In this document: in pieces, positions 43,433 through 56,802 of the stretch
How positions within the stretch are numbered: position 1 is the first letter of the stretch
Layout of the letters: the number at the start of each line of letters is the position of its first letter
DNA from: Rhodovulum sp. P5
Lineage (GTDB): Bacteria > Pseudomonadota > Alphaproteobacteria > Rhodobacterales > Rhodobacteraceae
Direction of reading: 5' to 3'
Length of the DNA: 64,000 nucleotides
NCBI RefSeq assembly: GCF_002079305.1
Contig: NZ_CP015039.1
Location: 1-64,000, forward strand
Program-made: the position numbers and the translations under genes
The notes under the pieces: generated by a model
The model's input: only the letters and a program-made list of their open reading frames with translations
The model's database searches: none
What the model was told of the DNA's origin: nothing

Positions 43433-45754
43433 ATGGCAATCGGGAACCTTCGTTTGCGGGATAAGGCTGGGGCAGGCCTGTGGCTTGTTGTGGCTCTGTT
43501 CGTAGTGTTTGCGGCGGGTTCAGGGGCTTTCCCCACCGCTGCACAGGCGCAAACCTACCGGTTCACCGGCATCCAGGTATCGGGCAACGAACGCGTCGAT
43601 GCCTCGACAATCCTTAGCTATGCCGGAATCGCGCGCGGAGAGACGGTTTCCGCCGCGCGTCTGAACGACGCATATCAACGGATTTCCGACAGCGGCCTTT
43701 TCGAATTCGTGGAACTCAAGCCGCGCGGATCGACCCTTGTTGTGAATGTCCGGGAATATCCCACGATCAACGTCATCAACTTCGAAGGCAACCGACGGCT
43801 CAAGGACGAGAATCTGGCGCAGATCGTCCAGTCGAAATCGCGCCGGGTCTATTCGCCCAGCATGGCGGAGGCCGATGCCGCCGAGATCGTGAAGGCCTAT
43901 GAACAACTGGGGCAACTGGCCGCCAGCGTGACGCCGAAGATCATCCGCCGCTCGGACAACCGTGTCGACCTTGTGTTCGAGATCCGGGAAGGCGCGATTG
44001 TCGAGATCGAGCGGATTTCCTTCGTCGGCAACCGTGCGTTTTCCGAACGTCGCCTGCGCCGTGCCCTGTCGACCAAGCAGGCCGGCCTTCTGCGCCGTTT
44101 CATCCGTTCGGACACCTTCGTTGCCGACCGGATCGAATTCGACAAGCAGGTGCTGTCGGACTTTTACATGTCCCGCGGCTATATCGATTTCCAGGTGCTG
44201 TCCGTCACGCCGGAACTGACCCGGAACCGCGATGCCTATCTGCTGACGTTCAACATCCGTGAAGGGCAGCAGTTCAAATACGGCAACATCTCGACTGTTT
44301 CCGATCTGCCCGACATCGACCCGGCAGAATTCCAGGACGTGATCCAGATCCGGGGCGGGGGAACCTATTCACCGCTCGGCATCGAATCGACCATCGCCCG
44401 GATGGAGCGTCTGGCGACGCGCAAGGGCCTGAACTTCGTGCGGATCGATCCGCGCGTGACCCGGAACGACCGGGACCTGACGCTGGATGTGGAATTCGCG
44501 CTTGTCCGCGGGCCGCGCCTGTTCGTGGAACGGATCGATATCGAGGGCAACGTCACGACGCTTGACCGTGTGGTCCGGCGGCAGTTCCGCTCGGTCGAGG
44601 GCGACCCGTTCAACCCGCGCGAGATCCGTGAGGCCGCCGACCGTATTCGCGCGCTTGGCTTCTTCGCCAATGCCGAGGTCACGGCCCGGGAAGGCACGTC
44701 GCCCGACCGGATGATTGTCGACGTGGATGTCGAGGAACAGCCCACCGGGTCGCTCTCCTTCGGTCTGAGCTATTCGGGCACCTATGGCGCGGGCGCGGCC
44801 ATCGCCTTCAGCGAGACGAACTTCCTCGGTCGCGGGCAGTATCTCAACTTCCGGATCGATACCGGGACCGACAACTCCAAATCGCAGCTGATCTTTGCCG
44901 AACCGGCCTTCCTTGGGCGGGACGTGCGGTTCGGGTTTTCCGCGCGATATGCCGAGACGAACGGCCAGTTCGACGCAAATTACGACACGCGCTCGCTTTC
45001 GATCTCGCCCTCGCTCGAATTCCCGATTTCAGAGTTCTCGCGCCTGCGTCTTGCCTACACGATTGGCGAAAACACGCTGCACAACTATCAGGGAAACTCG
45101 ACGATCGTCGCTGCAGAGGCCGCCGAAGAGGCACTGACCTTTTCCAAGATCGGCTATGTCTACAGCTACGACACCCGTCGCGGCGGACTTGATCCCAATC
45201 AGGGCTTTGTCTTCCGCTTTGGCCAGGACTATGCCGGGGTTGGTGGCGACCAGGAATTCATCGAAACATCGGCCCTGATCGGACTGCAAAAGCTGATCAT
45301 GGCCGAAGAGGTGACGATCCGTGCAGAGCTTGAGGGCGGCGTGCTGTCGATGATGGGCAACCGCAACAGCCGTGTGACCGACCGCTATTTCCTCAATGGC
45401 AAGATGCGCGGCTTCGACGGTAACGGTCTCGGGCCGCGGGATCTTACGGCCGATGATGAGGATGCACTGGGCGGCAACTACTTCGCGGTGGCCCGGCTGG
45501 AGGCCGAATTCCCCATCGGCCTGCCCGAGGAATACGGGATCACCGGCGGTGTCTTCGCCGATTTCGGCAGCGTCTGGGGGCTTGATGCGCCGGGCAATGT
45601 CGATGACAGTTTCAAACTGCGCAGCGTGATCGGCTTCTCGATCTTCTGGGATACCGCCATCGGACCGTTGCGGTTCAACTTCTCCGAAGCGGTGCAGAAG
45701 GAAGACTATGACAAGGAACAGAATTTCGAGTTCACGATCTCGACCCAGTTCTGA
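43433..45754 (+). CDS. bamA: Outer-membrane assembly protein BamA
   Basis: BamA inserts beta-barrel proteins into the outer membrane. The 773-residue protein has a signal peptide, five POTRA repeats (starting YRFTGIQVSGNERVDASTIL) and a C-terminal 16-stranded barrel with the conserved GFDGNGLGPRDL region (the VRGF-like lid). It ends FEFTISTQF with the terminal aromatic signal. Its length is standard. The gene overlaps the Skp-like gene by 47 bases. Confidence 0.97.
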   Translation: MAIGNLRLRDKAGAGLWLVVALFVVFAAGSGAFPTAAQAQTYRFTGIQVSGNERVDASTILSYAGIARGETVSAARLNDAYQRISDSGLFEFVELKPRGSTLVVNVREYPTINVINFEGNRRLKDENLAQIVQSKSRRVYSPSMAEADAAEIVKAYEQLGQLAASVTPKIIRRSDNRVDLVFEIREGAIVEIERISFVGNRAFSERRLRRALSTKQAGLLRRFIRSDTFVADRIEFDKQVLSDFYMSRGYIDFQVLSVTPELTRNRDAYLLTFNIREGQQFKYGNISTVSDLPDIDPAEFQDVIQIRGGGTYSPLGIESTIARMERLATRKGLNFVRIDPRVTRNDRDLTLDVEFALVRGPRLFVERIDIEGNVTTLDRVVRRQFRSVEGDPFNPREIREAADRIRALGFFANAEVTAREGTSPDRMIVDVDVEEQPTGSLSFGLSYSGTYGAGAAIAFSETNFLGRGQYLNFRIDTGTDNSKSQLIFAEPAFLGRDVRFGFSARYAETNGQFDANYDTRSLSISPSLEFPISEFSRLRLAYTIGENTLHNYQGNSTIVAAEAAEEALTFSKIGYVYSYDTRRGGLDPNQGFVFRFGQDYAGVGGDQEFIETSALIGLQKLIMAEEVTIRAELEGGVLSMMGNRNSRVTDRYFLNGKMRGFDGNGLGPRDLTADDEDALGGNYFAVARLEAEFPIGLPEEYGITGGVFADFGSVWGLDAPGNVDDSFKLRSVIGFSIFWDTAIGPLRFNFSEAVQKEDYDKEQNFEFTISTQF

Positions 45755-46364
45755 CCGTCATTCCCTGCTTGTACGGATCGCGCTGCTGATCTGTCTGACG
45801 CTGACTGCGCTGCCCGCCGCGGCGCAGGACGTCGCCGTTCCGCTTCGAAGCCCGATCCTGACCATCGAGCGGGAGCGGCTGTTCGCGGAAAGCCGGACCG
45901 GACAGGCGATCCTGAAGGCGCTGGAGGTCGATACGGCCAAGCTTGCCGCTGAAAACCGGCGGATCGAAGCGGAATTGACCGATGAGGAACGCTCGCTGAC
46001 CGAGCAGCGCCCGACCCTGCCCGCCGACGAATTCCGCGCGCTGGCCGAAGCCTTCGATGCCAAGGTCGTTGCCATTCGCCGCGAACAGGATGCCAAGGCG
46101 CGGGCGCTGACCCAGCGGCGTGAGAGCGATCAGCAGGACTTTTTCCGCAAGGCGATGCCAATCGTCGCCGAACTTGTTCGGGCACGGCAGGCGGTTGTCG
46201 TGCTTGAACGGGGGGCCGTTCTTCTGTCGGCCGAACAGGTGGATATCACAGACGCGGCGATTGCCCTGATCGATGCGCGGCTTGCCGGGGTCGATCAAGG
46301 CGAAGGCGCAACCGAAGACGAGGGCGCGCCCATGCCACAGGGCGACGGTGCGCTGCCCGATTAG
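45708..46364 (+). CDS. OmpH/Skp family periplasmic chaperone
   Basis: The 218-residue protein has a signal peptide ([17 protein letters not shown]) and a long coiled-coil region rich in Glu, Arg and Ala ([20 protein letters not shown] to [20 protein letters not shown]), the arm structure of Skp that shields unfolded outer-membrane proteins. It overlaps the end of bamA in another frame, a common arrangement. The acidic C-terminus ([16 protein letters not shown]) is not typical. Skp is the usual name, but I leave the symbol empty as divergence is high. Confidence 0.85.
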   Translation: MTRNRISSSRSRPSSDRHSLLVRIALLICLTLTALPAAAQDVAVPLRSPILTIERERLFAESRTGQAILKALEVDTAKLAAENRRIEAELTDEERSLTEQRPTLPADEFRALAEAFDAKVVAIRREQDAKARALTQRRESDQQDFFRKAMPIVAELVRARQAVVVLERGAVLLSAEQVDITDAAIALIDARLAGVDQGEGATEDEGAPMPQGDGALPD

Positions 46365-46454
46365 GGCGGCGCTTGTCTCGGGCCGGGGGAGTTGCTACTC
46401 CCGACGACGGAGGCGGACAGTCCGCCTGCGAGGAGTGGCAAGGAGATACGCGGT

Positions 46455-46925
46455 ATGACCGAGGGACCCGTCGAGGAAGCAGACATCCAGTTGATCCAGC
46501 GGATCATCCCGCATCGGTACCCGTTCCTGCTGGTCGACCGTGTGAAAGAGATCGTGCCGAACCAGAGTGCCATCGGCATCAAGAACGTCACGATGAACGA
46601 GCCGCATTTCCAGGGCCATTTCCCCGGCAATCCGATCATGCCCGGCATCACCATCGTCGAGGCCATGGCCCAGACCGCGGCCGTCATGGTGGGGGTGTCG
46701 CAGGGTTTCGTCGACGAAGAATTCCTCGTCTATTTCATGGCCATCGACAAATGCAAGTTCCGCCGCATGGTCAAACCCGGCGACGTTCTTGAACTGCATG
46801 TCACCGTCAAGCGGGGCGGATCCAAGAAGGTGAAGATCTGGAAGTTCGAGGGCCGCGCCATGGTCGGGGACGAACTGGCGGCCGAGGCCGAATTTACCGC
46901 CATGATGGACCTGCCCGGGGAGTAA
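46455..46925 (+). CDS. fabZ: 3-hydroxyacyl-ACP dehydratase
   Basis: FabZ dehydrates beta-hydroxyacyl-ACP in fatty acid elongation and balances the supply to lipid A. The 156-residue hot-dog protein has the catalytic His 55 in [14 protein letters not shown] and Glu 69 in ITIVEAMAQ, with [13 protein letters not shown] near the start. AGGAG lies just upstream of the ATG. It is followed by lpxA after 5 bases. Confidence 0.98.
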   Translation: MTEGPVEEADIQLIQRIIPHRYPFLLVDRVKEIVPNQSAIGIKNVTMNEPHFQGHFPGNPIMPGITIVEAMAQTAAVMVGVSQGFVDEEFLVYFMAIDKCKFRRMVKPGDVLELHVTVKRGGSKKVKIWKFEGRAMVGDELAAEAEFTAMMDLPGE

Positions 46926-46930
46926 GGCGA

Positions 46931-47725
46931 ATGGGCGTCGATCCCAACGCGCAGATCCACCCCTCGGCGATTGTCGAGGACGGAGCCGAAATCGGGGCCG
47001 GGGCGTGCGTTGGCCCGTTCTCGGTCATCGGGCCCAAGGTCACTCTTGCGCCGGGGGTCGAGGTCAAGAGCCATGTGGTGGTGACCGGCCTGACCGAGAT
47101 CGGCGAAGAAACGGTGATCTTTCCCTTCGCCAATATCGGCGACGTGCCGCAGGACCTGAAATACCGGGGCGAGGAGACCCGGCTTGTCGTGGGCAAACGC
47201 AACCGCATTCGCGAAGGCGTCACCATGAACACCGGGACAGAGGGCGGCGGCGGCGTGACCCGCGTGGGCGACGATTGCCTGTTCATGACCGGTGCCCATG
47301 TCGCCCATGACGCGCAGGTGGGCGACCGTGTGATCATGGTGAACAACTCGGCGCTGGCCGGACATTGCGTCATCGGCGACGACGTCATCATCGGCGGGCT
47401 GTCCGGCATCCACCAATGGGTGCGCATCGGCCACGGGGCGATCATCGGCGCGGTGACGATGGTCACCAATGACGTGATCCCGTTTGGGCTGGTGCAGGGG
47501 CCGCGCGGCGTGCTTGACGGGCTGAACCTTGTGGGGCTGAAGCGGCGCGGCGTCGACCGGGCCGATATCTCGGCGCTTCGTGCGGCGTTCAAGGTGCTGG
47601 CAGACGGCGACGGCACATTTCAGGACAAGGCGCGCAAACTGGCGGAAGAGACCGACAGTCCTTATGTGCGCGAGATGGTTGAATTCGTGATGGCCGACTC
47701 CGACCGGTCGTTCCTGACCCCATGA
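46931..47725 (+). CDS. lpxA: UDP-N-acetylglucosamine O-acyltransferase
   Basis: LpxA adds the first 3-hydroxyacyl chain to UDP-GlcNAc in lipid A synthesis. The 264-residue protein consists of left-handed beta-helix hexapeptide repeats, beginning VDPNAQIHPSAIVEDGAEIG. The catalytic His is in TGAHVAHDAQVGD (about 125) and there is a helical C-terminus. It lies in the standard fabZ-lpxA-lpxI-lpxB order, and its stop overlaps the lpxI ATG. Confidence 0.98.
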   Translation: MGVDPNAQIHPSAIVEDGAEIGAGACVGPFSVIGPKVTLAPGVEVKSHVVVTGLTEIGEETVIFPFANIGDVPQDLKYRGEETRLVVGKRNRIREGVTMNTGTEGGGGVTRVGDDCLFMTGAHVAHDAQVGDRVIMVNNSALAGHCVIGDDVIIGGLSGIHQWVRIGHGAIIGAVTMVTNDVIPFGLVQGPRGVLDGLNLVGLKRRGVDRADISALRAAFKVLADGDGTFQDKARKLAEETDSPYVREMVEFVMADSDRSFLTP

Positions 47726-48561
47726 CGGGTGCCGTCGGAACGGCCCTGATCGCCGGGCGCGGGGCGTTGCCCGCCCATCTGGCCCGGGCGCTCGCAGCCT
47801 CGGGCGCGCCCTTCCTGATCGCGCAGATCGAGGGGTTCGAGATGGACAACCCCGAGGGATTGCCGGTCGAGACCTTCGCGCTGGAACGCCTGGCGATCCT
47901 CTTCGATCTCTTGCATGACCGCGGCATGACCCGCGTCGCGATGGCCGGCGCCGTCACCCGTCCGCGGCTGGAGCCCGAACGGATCGACCCGAAAACCGCG
48001 ATGCTGTTGCCGAAGATCCTGCCGATGTTGGGGCAGGGCGACGATGCGACCCTGCGGGCCGTCATCGCGCTGTTCGAGGATGACGGCTTTACCGTCGTCG
48101 GTGCCGATGCCATTGCGCCGGACCTGCTGCCGGAGGCGGGCGTGCTGACGGCCACTGCACCGGGCGCTGCCGACGAACGGGACGCGGCGCGGGCGGCCGA
48201 CATCGTTGCCAAGCTGGGGGCAGCCGATATCGGGCAGGGGGCGGTGGTTGCGCAAGGGCTGTGCCTTGCCGTGGAAACGCTGCCCGGCACCGATGCGATG
48301 CTGGACTGGGTGGCCGAGGTGGCGGGCGCCTGCCGACCCGACCCGGCAGGACCTCGCGGCGTGTTCTTCAAGGGCCCCAAGCCGGGACAGGACCGGCGGG
48401 TCGACCTGCCCACCATTGGTCCCGCCACGGTTGAGGCCGCGCACCGGGCCGGTCTGGCGGGCGTGGTGATCGAAGCCGACGGCGTTCTTGTGCTGGAACC
48501 GGAGAAGGCCCGCGCCTTGGCTGATGAGCTTGGCCTGTTCCTGTGGGTCCGGCGCCCGTGA
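47722..48561 (+). CDS. lpxI: UDP-2,3-diacylglucosamine diphosphatase LpxI
   Basis: LpxI hydrolyses UDP-2,3-diacylglucosamine to lipid X and UMP, replacing LpxH of gammaproteobacteria. The 279-residue protein begins TGAVGTALIAGRGALPAHLA. It has the metal- and substrate-site segments GAVVAQGLCLAVETLPGTDA and FKGPKPGQDRRVDLPTIGPA, with EADGVLVLEPEKA near the end. Its stop overlaps the GTG of lpxB. Confidence 0.95.
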   Translation: MTGAVGTALIAGRGALPAHLARALAASGAPFLIAQIEGFEMDNPEGLPVETFALERLAILFDLLHDRGMTRVAMAGAVTRPRLEPERIDPKTAMLLPKILPMLGQGDDATLRAVIALFEDDGFTVVGADAIAPDLLPEAGVLTATAPGAADERDAARAADIVAKLGAADIGQGAVVAQGLCLAVETLPGTDAMLDWVAEVAGACRPDPAGPRGVFFKGPKPGQDRRVDLPTIGPATVEAAHRAGLAGVVIEADGVLVLEPEKARALADELGLFLWVRRP

Positions 48562-49733
48562 CGCGGCTGTTCCTGATCGCGGGGGAACCCTCCGGCGATG
48601 CATTGGGCGGCGCGCTGATGGCCGGGTTGAAGACGTTGTCACCAGGGGTTGAGTTCCACGGGGTCGGCGGGCCGCTGATGCAGGCCGAAGGTTTGGACAG
48701 CCTGTTCCCGATGGACGAATTGTCGGTGATGGGCATCGCGGAGGTGTTGCCGCGCTATCGCGCCCTGATGCGCCGGATCGCCCAATGCGCCGACGCGGTC
48801 GTCGCGATGCAGCCTGACGCGCTGATCACCATCGACAGCCCCGATTTCGGTCTGCGCGTGGCGCGCCGGGTGAAGGCGGCCAGTCCCATCCGAACGGTGC
48901 ATTACGTCGCCCCCACCGTTTGGGCGTGGCGTCCGCAGCGCGCCGCGAAGATGGCGGAGGTCATCGATCAGGTGCTGGCGCTTTTCCCATTCGAGCCAAC
49001 CTATATGGAGGCCGAGGGGATGCGCTGCGATTTCGTCGGTCACCCGGTGGTTGCCGAACCCCTTGCCTCGCCCGAACAGGCCGCCGCGTTCCGGGCCGCC
49101 CACGGAATCGCGTCCGATACCCGGCTGATCCTTGCCCTGCCGGGATCGCGTGCGGGCGAAGTCGCCCGTCTTGCCCCGATCTTCGGGCAGGCCTTGCAGG
49201 AGGTCTTGGCGCGGCACCCCTCCGCTCGGGTTGTGGTGCCCGCGGCCCCGGCCGTGGCGGCAGACGTTGCCCGGCTGATCGAGGGTTGGCCCGGCGCGCC
49301 GGTGTTGCTCGACCCGCGGGGACAATCGGCAGAGGTTGCAGCGGCCGAGAAACGCGCGGCCTTTGCCGCGGCGGATGCGGCGCTGGCGGCATCGGGCACG
49401 GTGTCGCTGGAACTGGCGGCCAATGGCGTGCCGATGGTCATCGCCTATGACATGAACTGGCTCAGCCGGAAGATCATCGGGCGGATGCTGCGGCTGGATA
49501 CGGTGACGCTGGTCAATATCGTCAGTGAAACCCGCGCCGTGCCGGAGTTTCTGGGTGCGGCCTGCAAACCCGGCCCCATCGGTGCGGCGCTGGCGGGGTT
49601 GATGGAGGACGACACCGCCCGCACCGCCCAGCGCGACGCCGCCCGCCTGACCATGACACGGCTGGGGCAGGGCGGAGAGGCCCCGGGCCTGCGTGCGGCC
49701 CGCGCGGTGCTGGAGGGGTTGGCGGCGGAGTGA
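48558..49733 (+). CDS. lpxB: Lipid-A-disaccharide synthase
   Basis: LpxB joins UDP-2,3-diacylglucosamine and lipid X into the disaccharide precursor of lipid A. The 391-residue glycosyltransferase has FLIAGEPSGDALGGAL at the start, FHGVGGPLM, TIDSPDFGLRVAR, VAPTVWAWRPQRAAKM and LALPGSRAGEVAR. The catalytic region AASGTVSLELAANGVPMVI is also present. GTG start overlaps the lpxI stop (GTGA), so expression is coupled. Convergent with mnmA, with 3 bases between the stop codons. Confidence 0.97.
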   Translation: MTRLFLIAGEPSGDALGGALMAGLKTLSPGVEFHGVGGPLMQAEGLDSLFPMDELSVMGIAEVLPRYRALMRRIAQCADAVVAMQPDALITIDSPDFGLRVARRVKAASPIRTVHYVAPTVWAWRPQRAAKMAEVIDQVLALFPFEPTYMEAEGMRCDFVGHPVVAEPLASPEQAAAFRAAHGIASDTRLILALPGSRAGEVARLAPIFGQALQEVLARHPSARVVVPAAPAVAADVARLIEGWPGAPVLLDPRGQSAEVAAAEKRAAFAAADAALAASGTVSLELAANGVPMVIAYDMNWLSRKIIGRMLRLDTVTLVNIVSETRAVPEFLGAACKPGPIGAALAGLMEDDTARTAQRDAARLTMTRLGQGGEAPGLRAARAVLEGLAAE

Positions 49734-49736
49734 TAC

Positions 49737-50885
49737 CTACCGCCCCTTCCAGATCCACCCGCCGCCCAGCACCCGCGTGCCGCCGCTTTCGTAGAATACG
49801 CAGGCCTGTCCGGGGCTGACCCCTTCCTCGGGGTCCAGCAATTCGACTTCGGCCTCGGTGTCCGACAGTGGCCGCAGCACCGCGGCGCGCGGCGGCCGGG
49901 TGGAGCGGATCTTGACCGAGACATCCCAGGTCTCGCGAGAGGCAAGGGCCGCATCGCCCAGCCAGTTCACCTCGCGCACCGGAACGCGCCGGCTGGCCAG
50001 CATCTCTTTCGGGCCGACGACAACCTGCCGGGTCTCCACGTCCAGTCGCACGACGTAAAGCGGCTCTGCCAGCCCGCCGATGCCAAGGCCCCGGCGCTGT
50101 CCGATGGTGTAGTGGATCACGCCGTCATGGGTTCCCAGCACACGGCCATCGGCATGAACGATCTCTCCGGCCTCGACCGCGCCGGGGCGCAGCTTCTCGA
50201 TGACCGAGGCGTAATTCCCCTCTGGCACGAAGCAGATATCCTGGCTGTCCGGCTTGTCGGCCACAGGAAGGCCGTATTTCGCCGCCAGTCTGCGAGTCGC
50301 AGTCTTGTCAGGCAAGTGACCCAAGGGGAAACGCAGGTAGTCCAATTGTTCGGGCGTGGTGGAAAACAGGAAATAGGACTGGTCGCGCGCCGAATCAGTT
50401 GCGCAGTGCAGTTCCGGGCCATTCGGGCCAAGTTTGCGCTGGATATAGTGCCCGGTGGCCATGCAATCGGCGTCCAGATCCTTTGCGGTTTCCAGAAGAT
50501 CGCGAAACTTCACCCTTTCATTGCAGCGGATACAGGGCACCGGCGTCGCACCGGCCAGATAGCTGTCGGCGAATTCCTCGATCACCGCATCGCGAAACGC
50601 GGTCTCGTAATCAAGGACGTAATGCGGAAAACCGACCCGTTCGGCCACACGCCGGGCATCGTGGATATCCTGCCCTGCACAGCACGCCCCCTTCTTCGCC
50701 AGCGCCGCCCCGTGATCGTAAAGCTGCAGCGTGATGCCGATGACATCGTACCCTTCTTCCGCCAGTTGTGCGGCCACGACGGAACTATCGACCCCTCCGG
50801 ACATCGCCACCAGAACACGGGTCTCGGCTGCCGGTTTGGCAAAGCCCAGGGAATTGAGCGTCGGGGCGGATTCGGCATTGGCCAT
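49737..50885 (-). CDS. mnmA: tRNA-specific 2-thiouridylase
   Basis: MnmA makes s2U34 in tRNAs for Lys, Glu and Gln. The 382-residue protein has the PP-loop [10 protein letters not shown] (29-36). The catalytic Cys lies in [14 protein letters not shown], with the partner Cys in [14 protein letters not shown] QDICFVPEG. The family block [15 protein letters not shown] is also present. The ATG at 50885 is used because the longer start (50906) adds only a non-homologous leader. Convergent with lpxB. Confidence 0.96.
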   Translation of the reverse strand: MANAESAPTLNSLGFAKPAAETRVLVAMSGGVDSSVVAAQLAEEGYDVIGITLQLYDHGAALAKKGACCAGQDIHDARRVAERVGFPHYVLDYETAFRDAVIEEFADSYLAGATPVPCIRCNERVKFRDLLETAKDLDADCMATGHYIQRKLGPNGPELHCATDSARDQSYFLFSTTPEQLDYLRFPLGHLPDKTATRRLAAKYGLPVADKPDSQDICFVPEGNYASVIEKLRPGAVEAGEIVHADGRVLGTHDGVIHYTIGQRRGLGIGGLAEPLYVVRLDVETRQVVVGPKEMLASRRVPVREVNWLGDAALASRETWDVSVKIRSTRPPRAAVLRPLSDTEAEVELLDPEEGVSPGQACVFYESGGTRVLGGGWIWKGR

Positions 50886-51012
50886 CGTGTGAACTCCAGC
50901 GTGCAAGTCTTGGAGAATATAAGAAAATGCAAGATACTCTCAAGTCCTGCCTTCACCCCCTCTTAAGCACGAAAGGCCAACCTCTGGCCATCCTGAAGAG
51001 GGAAATACGAGC

Positions 51013-51291
51013 ATGTTTCTGAAACGTATCGACGGACCGCGTACCGTCTCGCTGCCGGATGGCAGCACCATGTCACGGGCCGATCTGCCGCCGGTCGACA
51101 CCCGCCGCTGGGTGGCCAGCCGAAAGGCCGCCGTGGTCAAGGCCGTGGCCGCCGGATTGATTACCCAGGAAGAAGCGCTGGAACGCTATTCGCTGTCGGG
51201 TGAGGAACTGGACAGTTGGAAACGCGCGGTCCGCGATCATGGGTTGAATGGCCTGAAAGTCACGTCCCTGAAGCAGTTCAGACAACCCTGA
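51013..51291 (+). CDS. sciP: SciP-type CtrA inhibitor (DUF1153)
   Basis: SciP binds CtrA and blocks its recruitment of RNA polymerase in G1-phase Caulobacter. The 92-residue protein has DGPRTVSLPDGSTMSRADLP, then a helix-turn-helix (VVKAVAAGLITQEEALERYS, LSGEELDSWKRAVRDHGLNG) that is the core of the family. GAGGGAAA precedes the ATG. It lies 119 bases upstream of ctrA, on the same strand. The direct adjacency of effector and target is notable. Confidence 0.9.
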   Translation: MFLKRIDGPRTVSLPDGSTMSRADLPPVDTRRWVASRKAAVVKAVAAGLITQEEALERYSLSGEELDSWKRAVRDHGLNGLKVTSLKQFRQP

Positions 51292-51325
51292 ATTGAAAAA
51301 TATGGACAACCTTCGATTGTAACTG

Positions 51326-51357
51326 TTAAGGTCTTTGTTAAGGTAAGGCGAAGTTAA
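51326..51357. promoter_or_regulatory. Three TTAA half-sites upstream of ctrA
   Basis: TTAA occurs at 51326-51329, 51338-51341 and 51354-51357. The first two are both preceded by G and separated by 8 bases, one more than the CtrA consensus of 7. AT-rich DNA surrounds them, about 55-85 bases before the ctrA start. Autoregulation by CtrA is expected for this gene, but the spacing is not canonical. Confidence 0.4.
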
Positions 51358-51410
51358 CTATTCTTCGTCAAGCTTCCCTAACGTTCGATGAGCAATCGGA
51401 GACCAGCACG

Positions 51411-52124
51411 ATGCGCGTACTTTTAGTCGAAGACGACCCGACCACGGCCAAGAGCATCGAGTTGATGCTCACCCATGCCAACCTGAACGTCTACACGACC
51501 GATCTTGGCGAAGAAGGTGTCGACCTTGCCAAGCTCTATGACTACGACCTGATCCTACTGGATCTCAACCTGCCCGACATGAACGGGCACGAGGTTTTGC
51601 GCCAGCTTCGGCTTGCGCGCATTGAAACCCCGATCCTGATCCTGTCCGGTGCCGCCGATACCGAGAACAAGATCAAGGGCTTCGGCTTTGGCGCCGACGA
51701 TTACATGACCAAGCCGTTCCATCGGGAAGAGCTGGTCGCCCGCATCCACGCCATCATCCGCCGGTCCAAGGGCCATGCCCAGTCGGTCATCCGGACCGGC
51801 AGCATCGAGGTCAATCTCGACGCCAAGACGGTCGAGGTGGAAGGCAAGCCGGTGCACCTGACCGGCAAGGAATACCAGATGCTGGAGCTTCTGAGCCTGC
51901 GCAAGGGCACGACCCTGACCAAGGAGATGTTCCTCAACCATCTTTACGGCGGGATGGACGAGCCGGAACTGAAGATCATCGACGTCTTCATCTGCAAGCT
52001 GCGCAAGAAGCTCGCCCAGGCCACCGGTGGCGAAACCTATATCGAGACCGTCTGGGGCCGGGGCTATGTGCTGCGGGACCCTGAGCCCGATCAGATGCCG
52101 GGCAATATCGCGCTCGGGGCGTAA
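51411..52124 (+). CDS. ctrA: Cell-cycle response regulator CtrA
   Basis: CtrA is the essential or conserved OmpR-type regulator of cell cycle, motility and gene-transfer-agent genes in alphaproteobacteria. The 237-residue protein has the receiver phosphoacceptor Asp 51 ([10 protein letters not shown]), the EDDPT acidic pocket and [19 protein letters not shown] winged-helix output domain follows, with [20 protein letters not shown] and [12 protein letters not shown]. The motifs are all in place. SciP, its antagonist, is encoded upstream. Confidence 0.97.
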   Translation: MRVLLVEDDPTTAKSIELMLTHANLNVYTTDLGEEGVDLAKLYDYDLILLDLNLPDMNGHEVLRQLRLARIETPILILSGAADTENKIKGFGFGADDYMTKPFHREELVARIHAIIRRSKGHAQSVIRTGSIEVNLDAKTVEVEGKPVHLTGKEYQMLELLSLRKGTTLTKEMFLNHLYGGMDEPELKIIDVFICKLRKKLAQATGGETYIETVWGRGYVLRDPEPDQMPGNIALGA

Positions 52125-52180
52125 GGCACGCCGACGCACGACGACGCTGGAAATCCGCCCAAGGCGCCCCTATCACATGA

Positions 52181-56415
<4,235 letters not shown>

Positions 56416-56433
56416 CGCCGGTTTTCACCGGGC

Positions 56434-56458
56434 GTTCGCAAATGTTCTTAAAAAGTTC
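56434..56458 (+). promoter_or_regulatory. SOS (LexA) box GTTC-N7-GTTC
   Basis: GTTC (56444-56447), spacer ttaaaaa, GTTC (56455-56458) exactly match the alphaproteobacterial LexA operator. A further GTTC at 56434-56437 with a 6-base spacer makes a triple array. The box lies 65 bases before the start of a 40-codon gene and after recG. A TTTACA at 56459-56464 could be a -35 element next to the operator. Confidence 0.75.
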
Positions 56459-56522
56459 TTTACAGGTGGGTATGGATATGAGAACAATTTAGCAACAAGT
56501 TGATGGAACAGGAGCCCGCCCG

Positions 56523-56645
56523 ATGCTCACCGACCTGAAATCCACGCTGTCCCGCTGCCATGCCACGCTTTGGCAGGATGCCATTGGCGCCGCTGCCTTG
56601 ATGCTGCTCCTGTTCGCTGGGCTTCATCTGCCCGCTTTCGTCTGA
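56523..56645 (+). CDS. 40-residue membrane protein under probable SOS control
   Basis: AGGAG lies 8 bases before the ATG. The product starts MLTDLKSTLSRCHATLWQDA and ends with the hydrophobic segment IGAAALMLLLFAGLHLPAFV, so an amphipathic N-terminus precedes one span. With the LexA box 65 bases upstream and a strong terminator about 100 bases downstream, it forms a compact monocistronic unit. Caulobacter SidA is a SOS-induced single-span small protein that blocks division; similar organisation suggests, but does not prove, such a function. Sequence homology to SidA is not claimed. Confidence 0.6.
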   Translation: MLTDLKSTLSRCHATLWQDAIGAAALMLLLFAGLHLPAFV

Positions 56646-56745
56646 TTTTCGTTCTCTGCCCGCTGTCCGTGCGTATACCCCCGTGTCCCCGGGGCCCGTG
56701 TTCTGGAAACTGCCTCTTCCCGAGTTCTGCATGGACATGCATCCT

Positions 56746-56781
56746 GCCGCCGCCTCCCATCGGGAGTGCGGCGGTTTTTTT
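56746..56781 (+). terminator. Rho-independent terminator after the 40-residue gene
   Basis: ccgccgc-ctccc pairs with gggag-t-gcggcgg around the loop atc, giving a 12-bp GC-rich stem with one bulge, followed by seven T. It closes the SOS unit that starts at 56434. The loop-side strand CCTCCC could also act as an anti-SD sequence in a short RNA; no evidence for that. Confidence 0.85.
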
Positions 56782-56802
56782 ATCCGTTGCTCCGGGCTGA
56801 GG

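Noticed and set aside
56747..56781. CcsR-type small RNA with anti-SD loops
   Set aside because: Only one CCTCCC within the terminator stem, no tandem copies and no DUF1127 gene upstream.
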